Source: DASWHK01 sp036398215 (lineage in GTDB: Bacteria > Acidobacteriota > UBA890). From it: DNA of 39,218 bases. Location: contig DASWHK010000233.1 of NCBI GenBank assembly GCA_036398215.1, forward strand, positions 1 to 39,218, in the 5' to 3' direction. A model generated the notes under the pieces. That model had not been told where the DNA came from, made no database searches, and saw only the letters and a program-made list of their open reading frames with translations. The translations under genes and the position numbers were made by a program. Of the stretch, positions 1 through 6,650 are shown piece by piece (position 1 is the first letter of the stretch; each line of letters starts with the position of its first letter).

Positions 1-96
1 CGAGCGATGGTACGGCACGCCGCCGGCGGCGGCCCGGATGGCGTCGGGATGCAGCGGCGTCGGGCCGGCGGTGAACAGGCGGGGCTTCTTGAGCAT
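1..96 (-). CDS. Class V aminotransferase, N-terminal fragment (runs off the left edge)
   Basis: Reading the minus strand from an ATG at 96 gives 32 open codons to the window edge. The peptide begins MLKKPRLFTAGPTPLHPDAI and ends near VPYHRS. The pattern of a short basic start, then F-T-A/P-G-P-T-P, then a P-x-A/V-x-x-A-x-x stretch and an H-R-S/T, is the N-terminus of fold-type I class V aminotransferases (alanine-glyoxylate / serine-pyruvate type). Only this first segment is present, so the substrate cannot be told and the PLP lysine is outside the window. The gene diverges from the PLP enzyme on the plus strand, with about 25 nt between the two start codons. No clear Shine-Dalgarno precedes the ATG. 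The family call rests on a short motif. Confidence 0.7.
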   Translation of the reverse strand, partial: MLKKPRLFTAGPTPLHPDAIRAAAGGVPYHRS

Positions 97-121
97 GGCG
101 GTATTGTTGCAGAGGACCCGG

Positions 122-1228
122 GTGCGTGCTATTCGCCATGCCGTGAGCCCCGACTTCGTTTGCGAGAGCTGCGCGACAACCACGCCGGCGCTGGCGCCGA
201 GCGGCTGGCGCTGCGCCTGCGGCGGCCCCTGGAGCCTGCCGCCGGGACCGCCGTTCGACCGCGAATCCATCGATCCCGGCGGCTCGGGGGTGTGGCGCTA
301 CCGGCAGCAGATTCGCCTGCCGGCGAGCGCCCCAGCGCCGACCCTCGGCGAGGGCGCCGGCGGCTGGCGGCGCTTGACCGGCGGGCCGATCGCGGCCCTC
401 GCCCACCTCGAGCCCACCGCGTCGTTCAAGGCCCGCGGCGCCGCCGTGCTCGCCGCCTGGGCCGGCCTGGCCGCTTCGCCTCCTCTGATCGAGGACTCGT
501 CGGGCAATGCCGGCGGCGCTCTCGCCGCCTACGCGGCGGCGGCCGGCCTCGCCTGCCGCGTCTACGTCCCGGCCTCCGCCCCGGCGGCCAAGAAGGACTT
601 CCTGCGCGCCGCCGGCGCCGAGCTCGTCGAGGTCGAGGGGCCGCGGCCGCGCGCCACCGATGCGGCGATCGCCGATGCCGGCGGCACCTACTGCAGCCAC
701 GCCTGGAACCCGATGTTCCTGGAGGGGACCAAGACCCTGGCGTTCCAGTGGTGGGAGGAGCACGGAGACCGCCCGCCACCGCGCGTCTACGTGCCCGCCG
801 GCCAGGGCTCGCTGGTGCTCGGCCTCCGGCAGGGGTTCGGCGAGCTGGCCGCGGCGCGACCCGGGTTCCGGGCGCCGGCGATCATCGCTGTCCAGCACCG
901 CACGGCGGCGCCCCTGTGGTCGGCGAGCGGCGCCGCAGGTGATCCGCCGCCGCCGCGGGAAGACGACGTGCCGAGCATCGCCGACGGCATCGCCATCCCG
1001 GCGCCGGTCCGCGAGGCCGCCGTCGCCGCGGCGATCCGCGAGTCCGGCGGCCGGGTGGTCGTGGTCGGCAACCAGGAGATCCGCGCGGCCCAGGAACGAC
1101 TGCTGGCCGACGGCCTCTGGGTCGAGCCCACCGGAGCCGTGGCGTTGGCCGGCCACGCGGCGGCGGGCGACGGCGCCGACGCTCTCGTCGTGCTCAGCGG
1201 CCACGGCGTCAAGCCGGCGGCACTATGA
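122..1228 (+). CDS. Threonine-synthase-like PLP-dependent enzyme
   Basis: Fold-type II PLP enzyme related to threonine synthase. A zinc-ribbon-like start (C-E-S-C, then C-A-C) is followed by the Schiff-base motif T-A-S-F-K-A-R-G with the lysine at about residue 103. A substrate/phosphate loop S-S-G-N-A-G-G and a second glycine loop P-A-G-Q-G-S-L-V-L-G follow, and the end is V-L-S-G-H-G-V-K. The N-terminal cysteine ribbon and the closing G-H-G-x-K are typical of ThrC from archaea and many bacteria. The glycine loop of the P-x-G-x-G-T/S-L-L-L-G kind is seen in a divergent ThrC-like subgroup, so the exact substrate (O-phosphohomoserine or another) is uncertain. I chose the GTG at 122 because AGAGGA lies 5 nt upstream. 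An ATG at 95 would overlap the start of the divergent aminotransferase and has no good ribosome site. The stop overlaps the next start by 4 nt. Confidence 0.8.
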   Translation: MRAIRHAVSPDFVCESCATTTPALAPSGWRCACGGPWSLPPGPPFDRESIDPGGSGVWRYRQQIRLPASAPAPTLGEGAGGWRRLTGGPIAALAHLEPTASFKARGAAVLAAWAGLAASPPLIEDSSGNAGGALAAYAAAAGLACRVYVPASAPAAKKDFLRAAGAELVEVEGPRPRATDAAIADAGGTYCSHAWNPMFLEGTKTLAFQWWEEHGDRPPPRVYVPAGQGSLVLGLRQGFGELAAARPGFRAPAIIAVQHRTAAPLWSASGAAGDPPPPREDDVPSIADGIAIPAPVREAAVAAAIRESGGRVVVVGNQEIRAAQERLLADGLWVEPTGAVALAGHAAAGDGADALVVLSGHGVKPAAL

Positions 1229-1836
1229 GCGCAGGGGTCGTCGGCGCCTTGCTGGCCGGCGGCGGCAGTCGGCGCATGGGCAGCCCCAAGGCCGCCGTCG
1301 TCCTCGCCGGCCTGACGCTGGCGGAACGGACCGCAGCGACGCTACGACAGGTCGTCGATGAATGCGCTCCGGATGACGGCGAATGCATCCAGGCTGGCGG
1401 AGAGGCGATCGCCGGCCTCGAGTGGCCGCTGTGGCCCGATCTGCGCGCCAATGGCGGGCCGGCCGCCGGCATCGAGGCGGCGCTCACCGGGGCCGCTCCC
1501 GCGCCGATCGTCGTGCTGGCTCTCGACTTGCCACTCGTCCCCGCGGGCCTCCTGATCGATGCCCTCGATAGAGTCCGGGCCGGGGCCGCGATCGCCGCGC
1601 CGCGCTGGGCGGACCGCTGGCACCCGCTGTGCGCCGCCTACTCCACCGCCGCCCTCGAGCCCCTCCGGCGCCGCCTCGACGCCGGCCAGGGCGGGCTGCA
1701 AGGCCTGCTCGACGAGCTCGCCGTCGCCATCGAGGAAGATGCGCTGCGGGCCCACGGCGATCCCGTCCGCACGCTGCTGAATGTCAACAGTCCCGCCGAC
1801 CTCGAAACGGCAGCTGCGCTGCTCGCCGGCAGCTGA
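1225..1836 (+). CDS. mobA: MobA-like molybdenum cofactor guanylyltransferase
   Basis: A 203-residue nucleotidyltransferase of the MobA type. This family joins GMP from GTP to molybdopterin to form the guanine dinucleotide cofactor in the cytoplasm. The N-terminal nucleotide-binding signature G-A-L-L-A-G-G-G-S-R-R-M-G followed by P-K is intact. The metal-binding A-L-D-L-P-L-V occurs near residue 95 and the family's closing motif L-L-N-V-N-S-P-A-D-L-E is near the C-terminus. Length matches MobA (about 190-210 residues). The ATGA overlap with the upstream PLP-enzyme gene suggests translational coupling, although the two reactions have no obvious link. MobA is favoured over related CTP/NTP transferases because of the N-V-N-(S/T)-P-x-D-L ending. 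Confidence 0.85.
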   Translation: MSAGVVGALLAGGGSRRMGSPKAAVVLAGLTLAERTAATLRQVVDECAPDDGECIQAGGEAIAGLEWPLWPDLRANGGPAAGIEAALTGAAPAPIVVLALDLPLVPAGLLIDALDRVRAGAAIAAPRWADRWHPLCAAYSTAALEPLRRRLDAGQGGLQGLLDELAVAIEEDALRAHGDPVRTLLNVNSPADLETAAALLAGS

Positions 1837-2096
1837 CCGTCCATCGTCCTGGCGGGACCGTTCATTCCCCAGGACGTGGGATATCTCCCACCCTTTTCGA
1901 AGGGGAATGCGCGAAGAGCTCGCCGATGAGGCACGCGCTTCGCGCATCCAGGCGGACGATCCATGGACCAAGTGTTCCGTACCGTAAGTACGGTGATGTT
2001 TGTGGCGGCGGGATGGTGGCGGATGCAAAGAGCAGCGACGCAGGCGATGCCGGAGCCATCGTCACGGCTCCTTCCCGAGTTGCACTGCCCTTGCGC
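1837..2096. other. Convergent intergenic gap rich in inverted repeats
   Basis: Noncoding gap between the ends of mobA (plus) and the phosphoglycerate mutase gene (minus). It holds several perfect inverted repeats. CATTCCCC at 1863-1870 pairs with GGGGAATG at 1902-1909 and encloses a hairpin GTGGGA/TCCCAC (1876-1881 with 1886-1891). An alternative CCCTT/AAGGG hairpin with a TTCG loop lies at 1891-1904. ATGCGCGAA at 1907-1915 pairs with TTCGCGCAT at 1939-1947. A short dyad ACCGTA/TACGGT lies at 1981-1994. The convergent position suggests bidirectional transcription termination, but there is no T-tract and the amount of structure exceeds a simple terminator. A structured RNA is possible. Confidence 0.5.
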
Positions 2097-3311
2097 TCAC
2101 GCGCCGAACTTCTCGAGGCGGCCGGCCTGGGCGAGCACCAGCGGCAGCACGTCCATGCTGCGGATCTGGCCGAGGGCGCCCTGCAGGCAGGCGGTCTCGC
2201 CGAAACCGGTCGCACCGTTGGCGCGGCAGTGCGGGCCCCAGATCAACACCGGGATCGGGTGCCAGGAGTGGGCCCGGTAGGTGGCCGGCGTCGAGTGGTC
2301 GCCGGTGACCGCCACGACGTCGAAGTCGAGCGCCAGAAGGGCGGCGAGCGTCTGGTCGGCGGCCTCGATCTGCTCGACCTTGGCGTCGAAGTCGCCGTCC
2401 TCGCCGCGGCTGTCGGTGGCCTTGAAGTGGACGAAGACGAAATCGTGCGCGCCGAGGGCCTCGCGGGTCAGCTCGACGCGGCTGGCGAGCGTGTCCGCGG
2501 ACTCGAAGACCGTCATCCCGACGGCGCGCGCCACGCCCCGGTACATCGGGTAGGCGGCCACCGCCGCCGCCTTCAACCGGTAGAGCTCCTCGAGGCCGGG
2601 GAGACCGTGGAAAGAATCGAAGCCGCGCAACAGGATCCCGTTGGCGCGCTCCTCGCCTGCCAGCCGGGCGGTCGCCGCGGCGATGAACTCCGCCGCCAGT
2701 TGCGCGGTCCGCTCCGCCGCCGGATCGAGGTGTACCGGCACCTCTGGAGGAACACCGGTGACCTGCGGGTCGGTGTCGGCGATGCGGCCGTCGAGGCCGG
2801 CGCCGCGGAAGATCACGCAGGCGCGATACTCCTTGACGTGACGGACGAGACAGGTGACGTCGCCGCCAACCTCGATGCCGTCGAGACGTTCGGCCAGCGG
2901 CGCGCCGACCTCCGAGGAGATCCGCCCGGCGCGCCGGTCGGTGACGTTGCCACGGCCGTCGAGGGTGCAGAAGTTGATGCGCGCGGCGACGTCGCCGGGC
3001 CGCAGCTCGAAGCCGATGCCGAGCGTCTCCAGCACGCCGCGGCCGACCAGCGTGGCCAGCGGATCGAAGCCGAACAACGAGAGGTGGCCCGGACCGCTGC
3101 CGGGCGCGACGCCGGGAGCGACCGGGGTGATCAGGCCGGTGGAGCCCTCGTCGGCCAGCCGGTCGAGCGTCGGGGTCGCCGCGGCCTCCAGCTCGGTGCT
3201 GCCGCCCGGCTCGCGGGGCAGGCCGCCGATCCCGTCGATGACGTAGTAGAGGATGCGCGAGTCGGCCGGCCTCGCCAGGCTGCGGTACAAGCTCTGTCGG
3301 TCGATCGTCAC
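2097..3311 (-). CDS. apgM: 2,3-bisphosphoglycerate-independent phosphoglycerate mutase, archaeal type
   Basis: Interconverts 3- and 2-phosphoglycerate in glycolysis/gluconeogenesis through an alkaline-phosphatase-fold, metal-dependent phosphoserine mechanism. The protein (404 residues from this start) opens with Y-V-I-D-G-I-G-G, carrying the first metal Asp. It has the G-S-G-P-G-H-L-S-L-F-G-F-D-P block around the phospho-acceptor serine, and F-V-F-V-H-F-K-A-T-D-S-R-G-E-D-G and V-T-G-D-H-S-T-P for the second metal site, then H-S-W-H-P-I-P-V. Length and motifs match the ApgM branch (about 400 residues), not the 510-residue GpmI branch. I chose the GTG at 3311, preceded by GAGG 5 nt upstream. 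The frame extends to an ATG at 3443, but the extra 44 residues are Arg/Pro-rich and unlike the family. The gene is monocistronic and converges on mobA. Confidence 0.9.
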   Translation of the reverse strand: MTIDRQSLYRSLARPADSRILYYVIDGIGGLPREPGGSTELEAAATPTLDRLADEGSTGLITPVAPGVAPGSGPGHLSLFGFDPLATLVGRGVLETLGIGFELRPGDVAARINFCTLDGRGNVTDRRAGRISSEVGAPLAERLDGIEVGGDVTCLVRHVKEYRACVIFRGAGLDGRIADTDPQVTGVPPEVPVHLDPAAERTAQLAAEFIAAATARLAGEERANGILLRGFDSFHGLPGLEELYRLKAAAVAAYPMYRGVARAVGMTVFESADTLASRVELTREALGAHDFVFVHFKATDSRGEDGDFDAKVEQIEAADQTLAALLALDFDVVAVTGDHSTPATYRAHSWHPIPVLIWGPHCRANGATGFGETACLQGALGQIRSMDVLPLVLAQAGRLEKFGA

Positions 3312-3556
3312 GGCTGCCTCGCGTCGGGTCCCGGCCGCTTTCCCACGGCCCTTGGGCAACGGGCGCGGCCACCCGGCGATGCGAGCCGCGGCCCGAGCCC
3401 CTCGTCTGGATTCTCGGCCCGGGGGCGGCCGGCCGCAAGCCACGCCGGTCCGGTGGGCGGAGCATTCGATCCTGCTGACGAGGACGATACCGGCGACTTC
3501 GTCGAACAGGGTCGACGCAGCCAGCGAAGGATTCGACCCTGCGTTAGACTGCCCGA
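3312..3556. other. Divergent intergenic region between apgM and the membrane-protein gene
   Basis: This 245-bp gap lies between two divergent starts (minus GTG at 3311, plus ATG at 3557) and must carry promoters in both directions. The only element I can point to is TAGACT just before the plus-strand ATG. Nothing else recognisable is present. The open frames crossing the gap are Arg/Pro-rich and look non-coding. Confidence 0.5.
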
Positions 3557-3559
3557 ATG
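3545..3559 (+). promoter_or_regulatory. Possible leaderless promoter: -10 hexamer 6 nt before the ATG
   Basis: TAGACT at 3545-3550 keeps the key T, A and final T of TATAAT. It is followed by exactly six bases and then the ATG at 3557. In the TANNNT-N6/7-ATG arrangement, transcription would begin at or next to the start codon, giving a leaderless message. No Shine-Dalgarno lies upstream of this ATG, which fits. No convincing -35 is seen at the usual distance. Confidence 0.4.
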
Positions 3560-4363
3560 CTCGCCGCCGCGGTCGCCATTCTCCTTGTCCACACTGCCGT
3601 CGGCATGCTCGGTTCGGCGGCCGTCGCGCGGGCGCCCGCTGGCCCCGGCTTCTACCGGATGACGCTCTTGATCGCCGTCGCGGGGCTCGCCCTCGGCTTC
3701 GGCCTGCGCTTCGGCCCCGCGGCGGCGTCGATGCCGCCGTTGGGGACGGTCGCGGCCGCCGGCTACGGGCTCTCGGGGGTCGGCCTGGTGATCTTCGGCA
3801 GCGGCCTACATGCCGGTGCCCGGCCCCGGTTCGCCGTGCTCACCGGCGCGGCGATCGCCGGGTTGCTGGGGGTGGCGGCCGATCCCGTCATCACCGGATC
3901 CGCCGCGTCGAGCGGCTTCGGCCGGGCGTTGTACGCCGCCGGCCTCGCCGGCGTCGTCCCCGCGGTCGGCTCGGTGCTGTTCGCCATGCTGCTGGCACAC
4001 TGGTACCTGGTCGAGCCGCGCATGCCGTTGGCGCCGCTGCAACGGGTGCTGGCGCTGTTCGCCGCCAGCGAGGCGCTGGTCCTGCTCTCGATGGCCGGCG
4101 TCGTCGCCTATCACTGGCCGGAGTGGACGTCGATGGAGGGGGGCCTGGCGCGCGCCTTCACGCTCGGCAACGCGCTGTTCGTCGCCATGCGGGCGTTCCT
4201 CGGCGTGCTGGCGCCGATCGGCCTCGCCTGGATGACCTGGAAGACGGTGGAGATCCGCTCGATTCAGTCGGCCACCGGGATCCTCTACGCCGCCGTGGTG
4301 TTCGTGCTCTTCGGAGAGACGATATGCATCTACCTGTCGCTGGCCACCGGCCAACCCTACTGA
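3557..4363 (+). CDS. Predicted multi-pass inner-membrane protein of unknown function
   Basis: A 268-residue, strongly hydrophobic protein with about eight predicted membrane spans, near residues 3-22, 33-50, 61-80, 90-110, 124-150, 165-185, 205-225 and 240-262. I do not recognise a named family. The most distinctive stretch is L-L-A-H-W-Y-L-V-E-P-R-M-P, at the end of the fifth span. Its histidine, Trp/Tyr and charged residues sit at a membrane edge, and further histidines occur in H-T-A-V-G, G-L-H-A-G and A-Y-H-W-P-E-W. Heme or metal binding is conceivable but not shown. It is followed by the respiratory block, although a 157-bp gap separates it from the next gene. The start appears leaderless. 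Confidence 0.7.
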   Translation: MLAAAVAILLVHTAVGMLGSAAVARAPAGPGFYRMTLLIAVAGLALGFGLRFGPAAASMPPLGTVAAAGYGLSGVGLVIFGSGLHAGARPRFAVLTGAAIAGLLGVAADPVITGSAASSGFGRALYAAGLAGVVPAVGSVLFAMLLAHWYLVEPRMPLAPLQRVLALFAASEALVLLSMAGVVAYHWPEWTSMEGGLARAFTLGNALFVAMRAFLGVLAPIGLAWMTWKTVEIRSIQSATGILYAAVVFVLFGETICIYLSLATGQPY

Positions 4364-4520
4364 GAGCGGCGCGTCGCTCATCGGGGCGGCGCATCAGCCG
4401 GCGCCGTATCGGGCGCTCTGGAGCGTGCCTTTCGCGAGACATGCCGGCGCTGAAGCGGCCGTTGCTGCGCGACATCCGCATTCCGCAATCACGGCGTTCG
4501 CGCTGGCCGGAGGCTCGGAC

Positions 4521-5105
4521 ATGAGCCATAGCGTCGACTGGCGCTGCGACGCCTGCGAGCGCCCCGACGAGCATGACTTCCCGGCGGAGCCGACGGGCGC
4601 GGCGGGTGCCGGGACGGCGGCGAGAGCCGACGGGACCAGCCCAGTTCACACGCTCACCTGCGGGCATTGCGGTCACTCGCAACCGATGGCGGCGGCGGCC
4701 TTCGACGAGACCGGCCGTCTGCGCGACCCCGTCGACGTCTGCATCGCCTGCGGCGGCAAGCGCCTGTACTCGCAGAAGGACTTCAACCGCAAGCTGGGCG
4801 TGGCGATCGTCGTGGTCGGCGCCGTGCTCTCGCCCTGGACCTACGGGCTCAGCCTGGTGGCCTGCATGGGCATCGACTACGGCCTCTACTACGTGGTCCC
4901 GGAGATCACCGTCTGCTACGGCTGCGACGCCATTCACCGCGGCTTCGAGCACAACCCTGCCCACCGCGCCCACGACCCGCTGCTCGCCGAGCGCTTTCGC
5001 CGCGAGTCGCGGCAGGAGCTGGGCCTGGAGGCGCCCGACGACGCGACCGCGGACGCCCGCGCCGCCGAGTCTCGACCGTTTGACAGCAACCGGGGTGTCC
5101 AGTAG
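4521..5105 (+). CDS. Zinc-ribbon protein with a central membrane hairpin
   Basis: A 194-residue protein with four CxxC pairs at about C9/C12, C47/C50, C74/C77 and C132/C135. Between the third and fourth pairs lie two hydrophobic segments (about residues 92-128) that could form a membrane hairpin. This would place the first three pairs and the last pair on the same side. The segment Q-K-D-F-N-R-K-L-G followed by the hydrophobic stretch and then V-P-E-I-T-V-C-Y-G-C resembles uncharacterised zinc-ribbon membrane proteins of other phyla, so it is probably a real conserved family. The ATG at 4521 has GGAGG 7 nt upstream, which decides the start against an ATG at 4425. The gene ends 35 nt before the HEAT-protein gene, and its last bases contain that operon's promoter. 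Confidence 0.75.
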   Translation: MSHSVDWRCDACERPDEHDFPAEPTGAAGAGTAARADGTSPVHTLTCGHCGHSQPMAAAAFDETGRLRDPVDVCIACGGKRLYSQKDFNRKLGVAIVVVGAVLSPWTYGLSLVACMGIDYGLYYVVPEITVCYGCDAIHRGFEHNPAHRAHDPLLAERFRRESRQELGLEAPDDATADARAAESRPFDSNRGVQ

Positions 5106-5108
5106 CTT
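5080..5108 (+). promoter_or_regulatory. Sigma70-type promoter for the HEAT-Rieske-cytochrome b operon
   Basis: A perfect -35 hexamer TTGACA at 5080-5085, a 17-bp spacer, and a -10 hexamer TAGCTT at 5103-5108 keeping T-A---T. Transcription would start near 5115, about 26 nt before the ATG at 5141. The -10 overlaps the TAG stop codon (5103-5105) of the zinc-ribbon gene. An exact TTGACA at optimal spacing is unlikely by chance in DNA this GC-rich. Confidence 0.6.
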
Positions 5109-5140
5109 TCCTGCTGGCCAGGCGGGGACTCCAGACGACG

Positions 5141-6040
5141 ATGAAAGAGACGAGTGCGCTGCAAGACATCGAGCGTCCGGAAGACGGCGCCGACTCGAGT
5201 CCGATGCGGGTCGCCCTGGGCTTCTTCATCCTGCCGCTGCTGCTGGTCATCGGCGCCGTGGCGGTCTTCATGCTCTTCGGCCTCATCGCCCACGAGGACA
5301 AGACCGTCGAGCAGTATCTGGCGGAGGTCACAGGCGGCGGCATCAACGAGCCCTGGCAAGGGGCCTTCGGCCTCGCCAACAAGCTCCAGGACGAGAGCCT
5401 GCGCGGCGACCCCGAGGTGGCGCGACGGATCGCCCTCACCCTCGAACACCCCAACGCCGCCGATCCGGAGGTCCGCAAGTTCCTGCTGCTGGCGCTGGGC
5501 CGCGTCGGGCACCCCTCGTCGGTGCCGGTTCTCGCCAGCCATCTCGACGATCCCGACGCCGAGGTGCGCGTCAATGCTCTCTTCTCGCTGGCCAACATCG
5601 GCGCCCCCGCGGCCGGCGACGCCACCGGCGACGTCGTCGATCGCCTCGGCGACGAGGACACCGGAGTCCGCAGCCTGGCCGCCTACGTCCTCGGGACGCT
5701 CGACAACGACGCCGCCATCGTTCCGCTGCAAGTGGCGCTCAACGACACCACCAGCCAGGTGCGCTGGAACGCCGCCGTCGCCCTCGCCCGGCTCGGGGAC
5801 GATGCCGGGCTCGGGGAGCTGAAACAGATGCTCGATCGTGGTTACCTGGAGGCGCACGGCGAGCTGGACGCCCAGCAGGTCCAGGACGCGATGATCGCCG
5901 CCATTCAAGCCCTGGGCATGCTGGGCGCCCGGAACGCCGAGCCCGAGCTCACCGGAATCCGCGACGACGACCCGGACGGGCGCGTCCGCGAGGCCGCCCG
6001 CGCCGCGCTGATCTCAATCTCCCGGCTGTCTCACCCGTGA
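5141..6040 (+). CDS. Membrane-anchored HEAT-repeat protein of the cytochrome bc operon
   Basis: A 299-residue protein. Residues 1-21 are polar, about 22-49 form one strong membrane span, and about 85-299 are a chain of HEAT / PBS-lyase-like repeats. Repeat units are visible as P-E-V-R-K-F-L-L-L-A-L-G-R-V-G, A-E-V-R-V-N-A-L-F-S-L-A-N-I-G, T-G-V-R-S-L-A-A-Y-V-L-G and S-Q-V-R-W-N-A-A-V-A-L-A-R-L-G. Such repeats usually make a curved scaffold for protein binding. The gene directly precedes the Rieske gene (37 nt) and shares its promoter, so a role as an assembly factor or accessory subunit of the cytochrome b complex is a reasonable inference. No catalytic residues are seen. The repeats would be periplasmic if the N-terminus is cytoplasmic. 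Confidence 0.8.
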   Translation: MKETSALQDIERPEDGADSSPMRVALGFFILPLLLVIGAVAVFMLFGLIAHEDKTVEQYLAEVTGGGINEPWQGAFGLANKLQDESLRGDPEVARRIALTLEHPNAADPEVRKFLLLALGRVGHPSSVPVLASHLDDPDAEVRVNALFSLANIGAPAAGDATGDVVDRLGDEDTGVRSLAAYVLGTLDNDAAIVPLQVALNDTTSQVRWNAAVALARLGDDAGLGELKQMLDRGYLEAHGELDAQQVQDAMIAAIQALGMLGARNAEPELTGIRDDDPDGRVREAARAALISISRLSHP

Positions 6041-6076
6041 GGCGCCGGCTGCACCCGACCGACCGAGACGAACAAG

Positions 6077-6628
6077 ATGGCCGATAGCAACGCAGGTCAA
6101 GCCACCGCCGACAAGGACGCCGCCCCGCCGCGGCCCGACCGCCGCGAGTTCCTGCAGTCGATCCCCTGGCTCGGCATCGCCTGGGCATCCTTCGCCGCGG
6201 CCGTCGGCGTGGTGCTCGGCGGCACCGTCCGATTCCTCTATCCCAACGTCCTGTATGAGCCGCCGCAGCAGTTCAAGATCGGCTTTCCCGGCGACTTCCA
6301 GGTCGGCGAGGTCTCGACCCAGTTCAAGAACCGCTACGGGGTCTGGGTGATCCGCAACGAGCAAGGCTTCTACGCGCTGATCTCGGTATGCACGCACCTC
6401 GGCTGCACGCCCAACTGGCTGGCCAACGAGAACAAGTTCAAGTGCCCCTGCCACGGCAGCGGCTTCTACATGACGGGGATCAACTTCGAAGGGCCGGCGC
6501 CGCGGCCGTTGGAGCGCGCCGCCATCACGCTGGCCGACGACGGCCAGATCGAGATCGACAAGTCACTGAAGTTCCTCTACGAGCAGGGCGGCTGGGACGA
6601 CCCGCGTTCTTTCCTGCTCTATACGTGA
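6077..6628 (+). CDS. Rieske [2Fe-2S] protein of a cytochrome bc/b6f-type complex
   Basis: Carries the high-potential iron-sulfur cluster that takes the first electron from quinol at the Qo site. The 183-residue protein has both cluster boxes, C-T-H-L-G-C (C105, H107, C110) and C-P-C-H-G-S-G-F (C123, C125, H126). Family knowledge assigns C105, H107, C123 and H126 as ligands and C110-C125 as the disulfide. One membrane span lies at about residues 31-54, preceded by D-R-R-E-F-L-Q-S, a Tat-like twin-arginine context typical of Rieske proteins. It is followed 22 nt later by cytochrome b. All cluster residues are present, so the protein should be functional. Confidence 0.95.
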   Translation: MADSNAGQATADKDAAPPRPDRREFLQSIPWLGIAWASFAAAVGVVLGGTVRFLYPNVLYEPPQQFKIGFPGDFQVGEVSTQFKNRYGVWVIRNEQGFYALISVCTHLGCTPNWLANENKFKCPCHGSGFYMTGINFEGPAPRPLERAAITLADDGQIEIDKSLKFLYEQGGWDDPRSFLLYT

Positions 6629-6650
6629 TGCTTCGAGGGAGCAATCGCCG

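Noticed and set aside
1963..2280. A plus-strand frame beginning after the dyad near 1990
   Set aside because: It begins in the structured gap but most of its length is antisense to apgM. There is no ribosome site and no motif.
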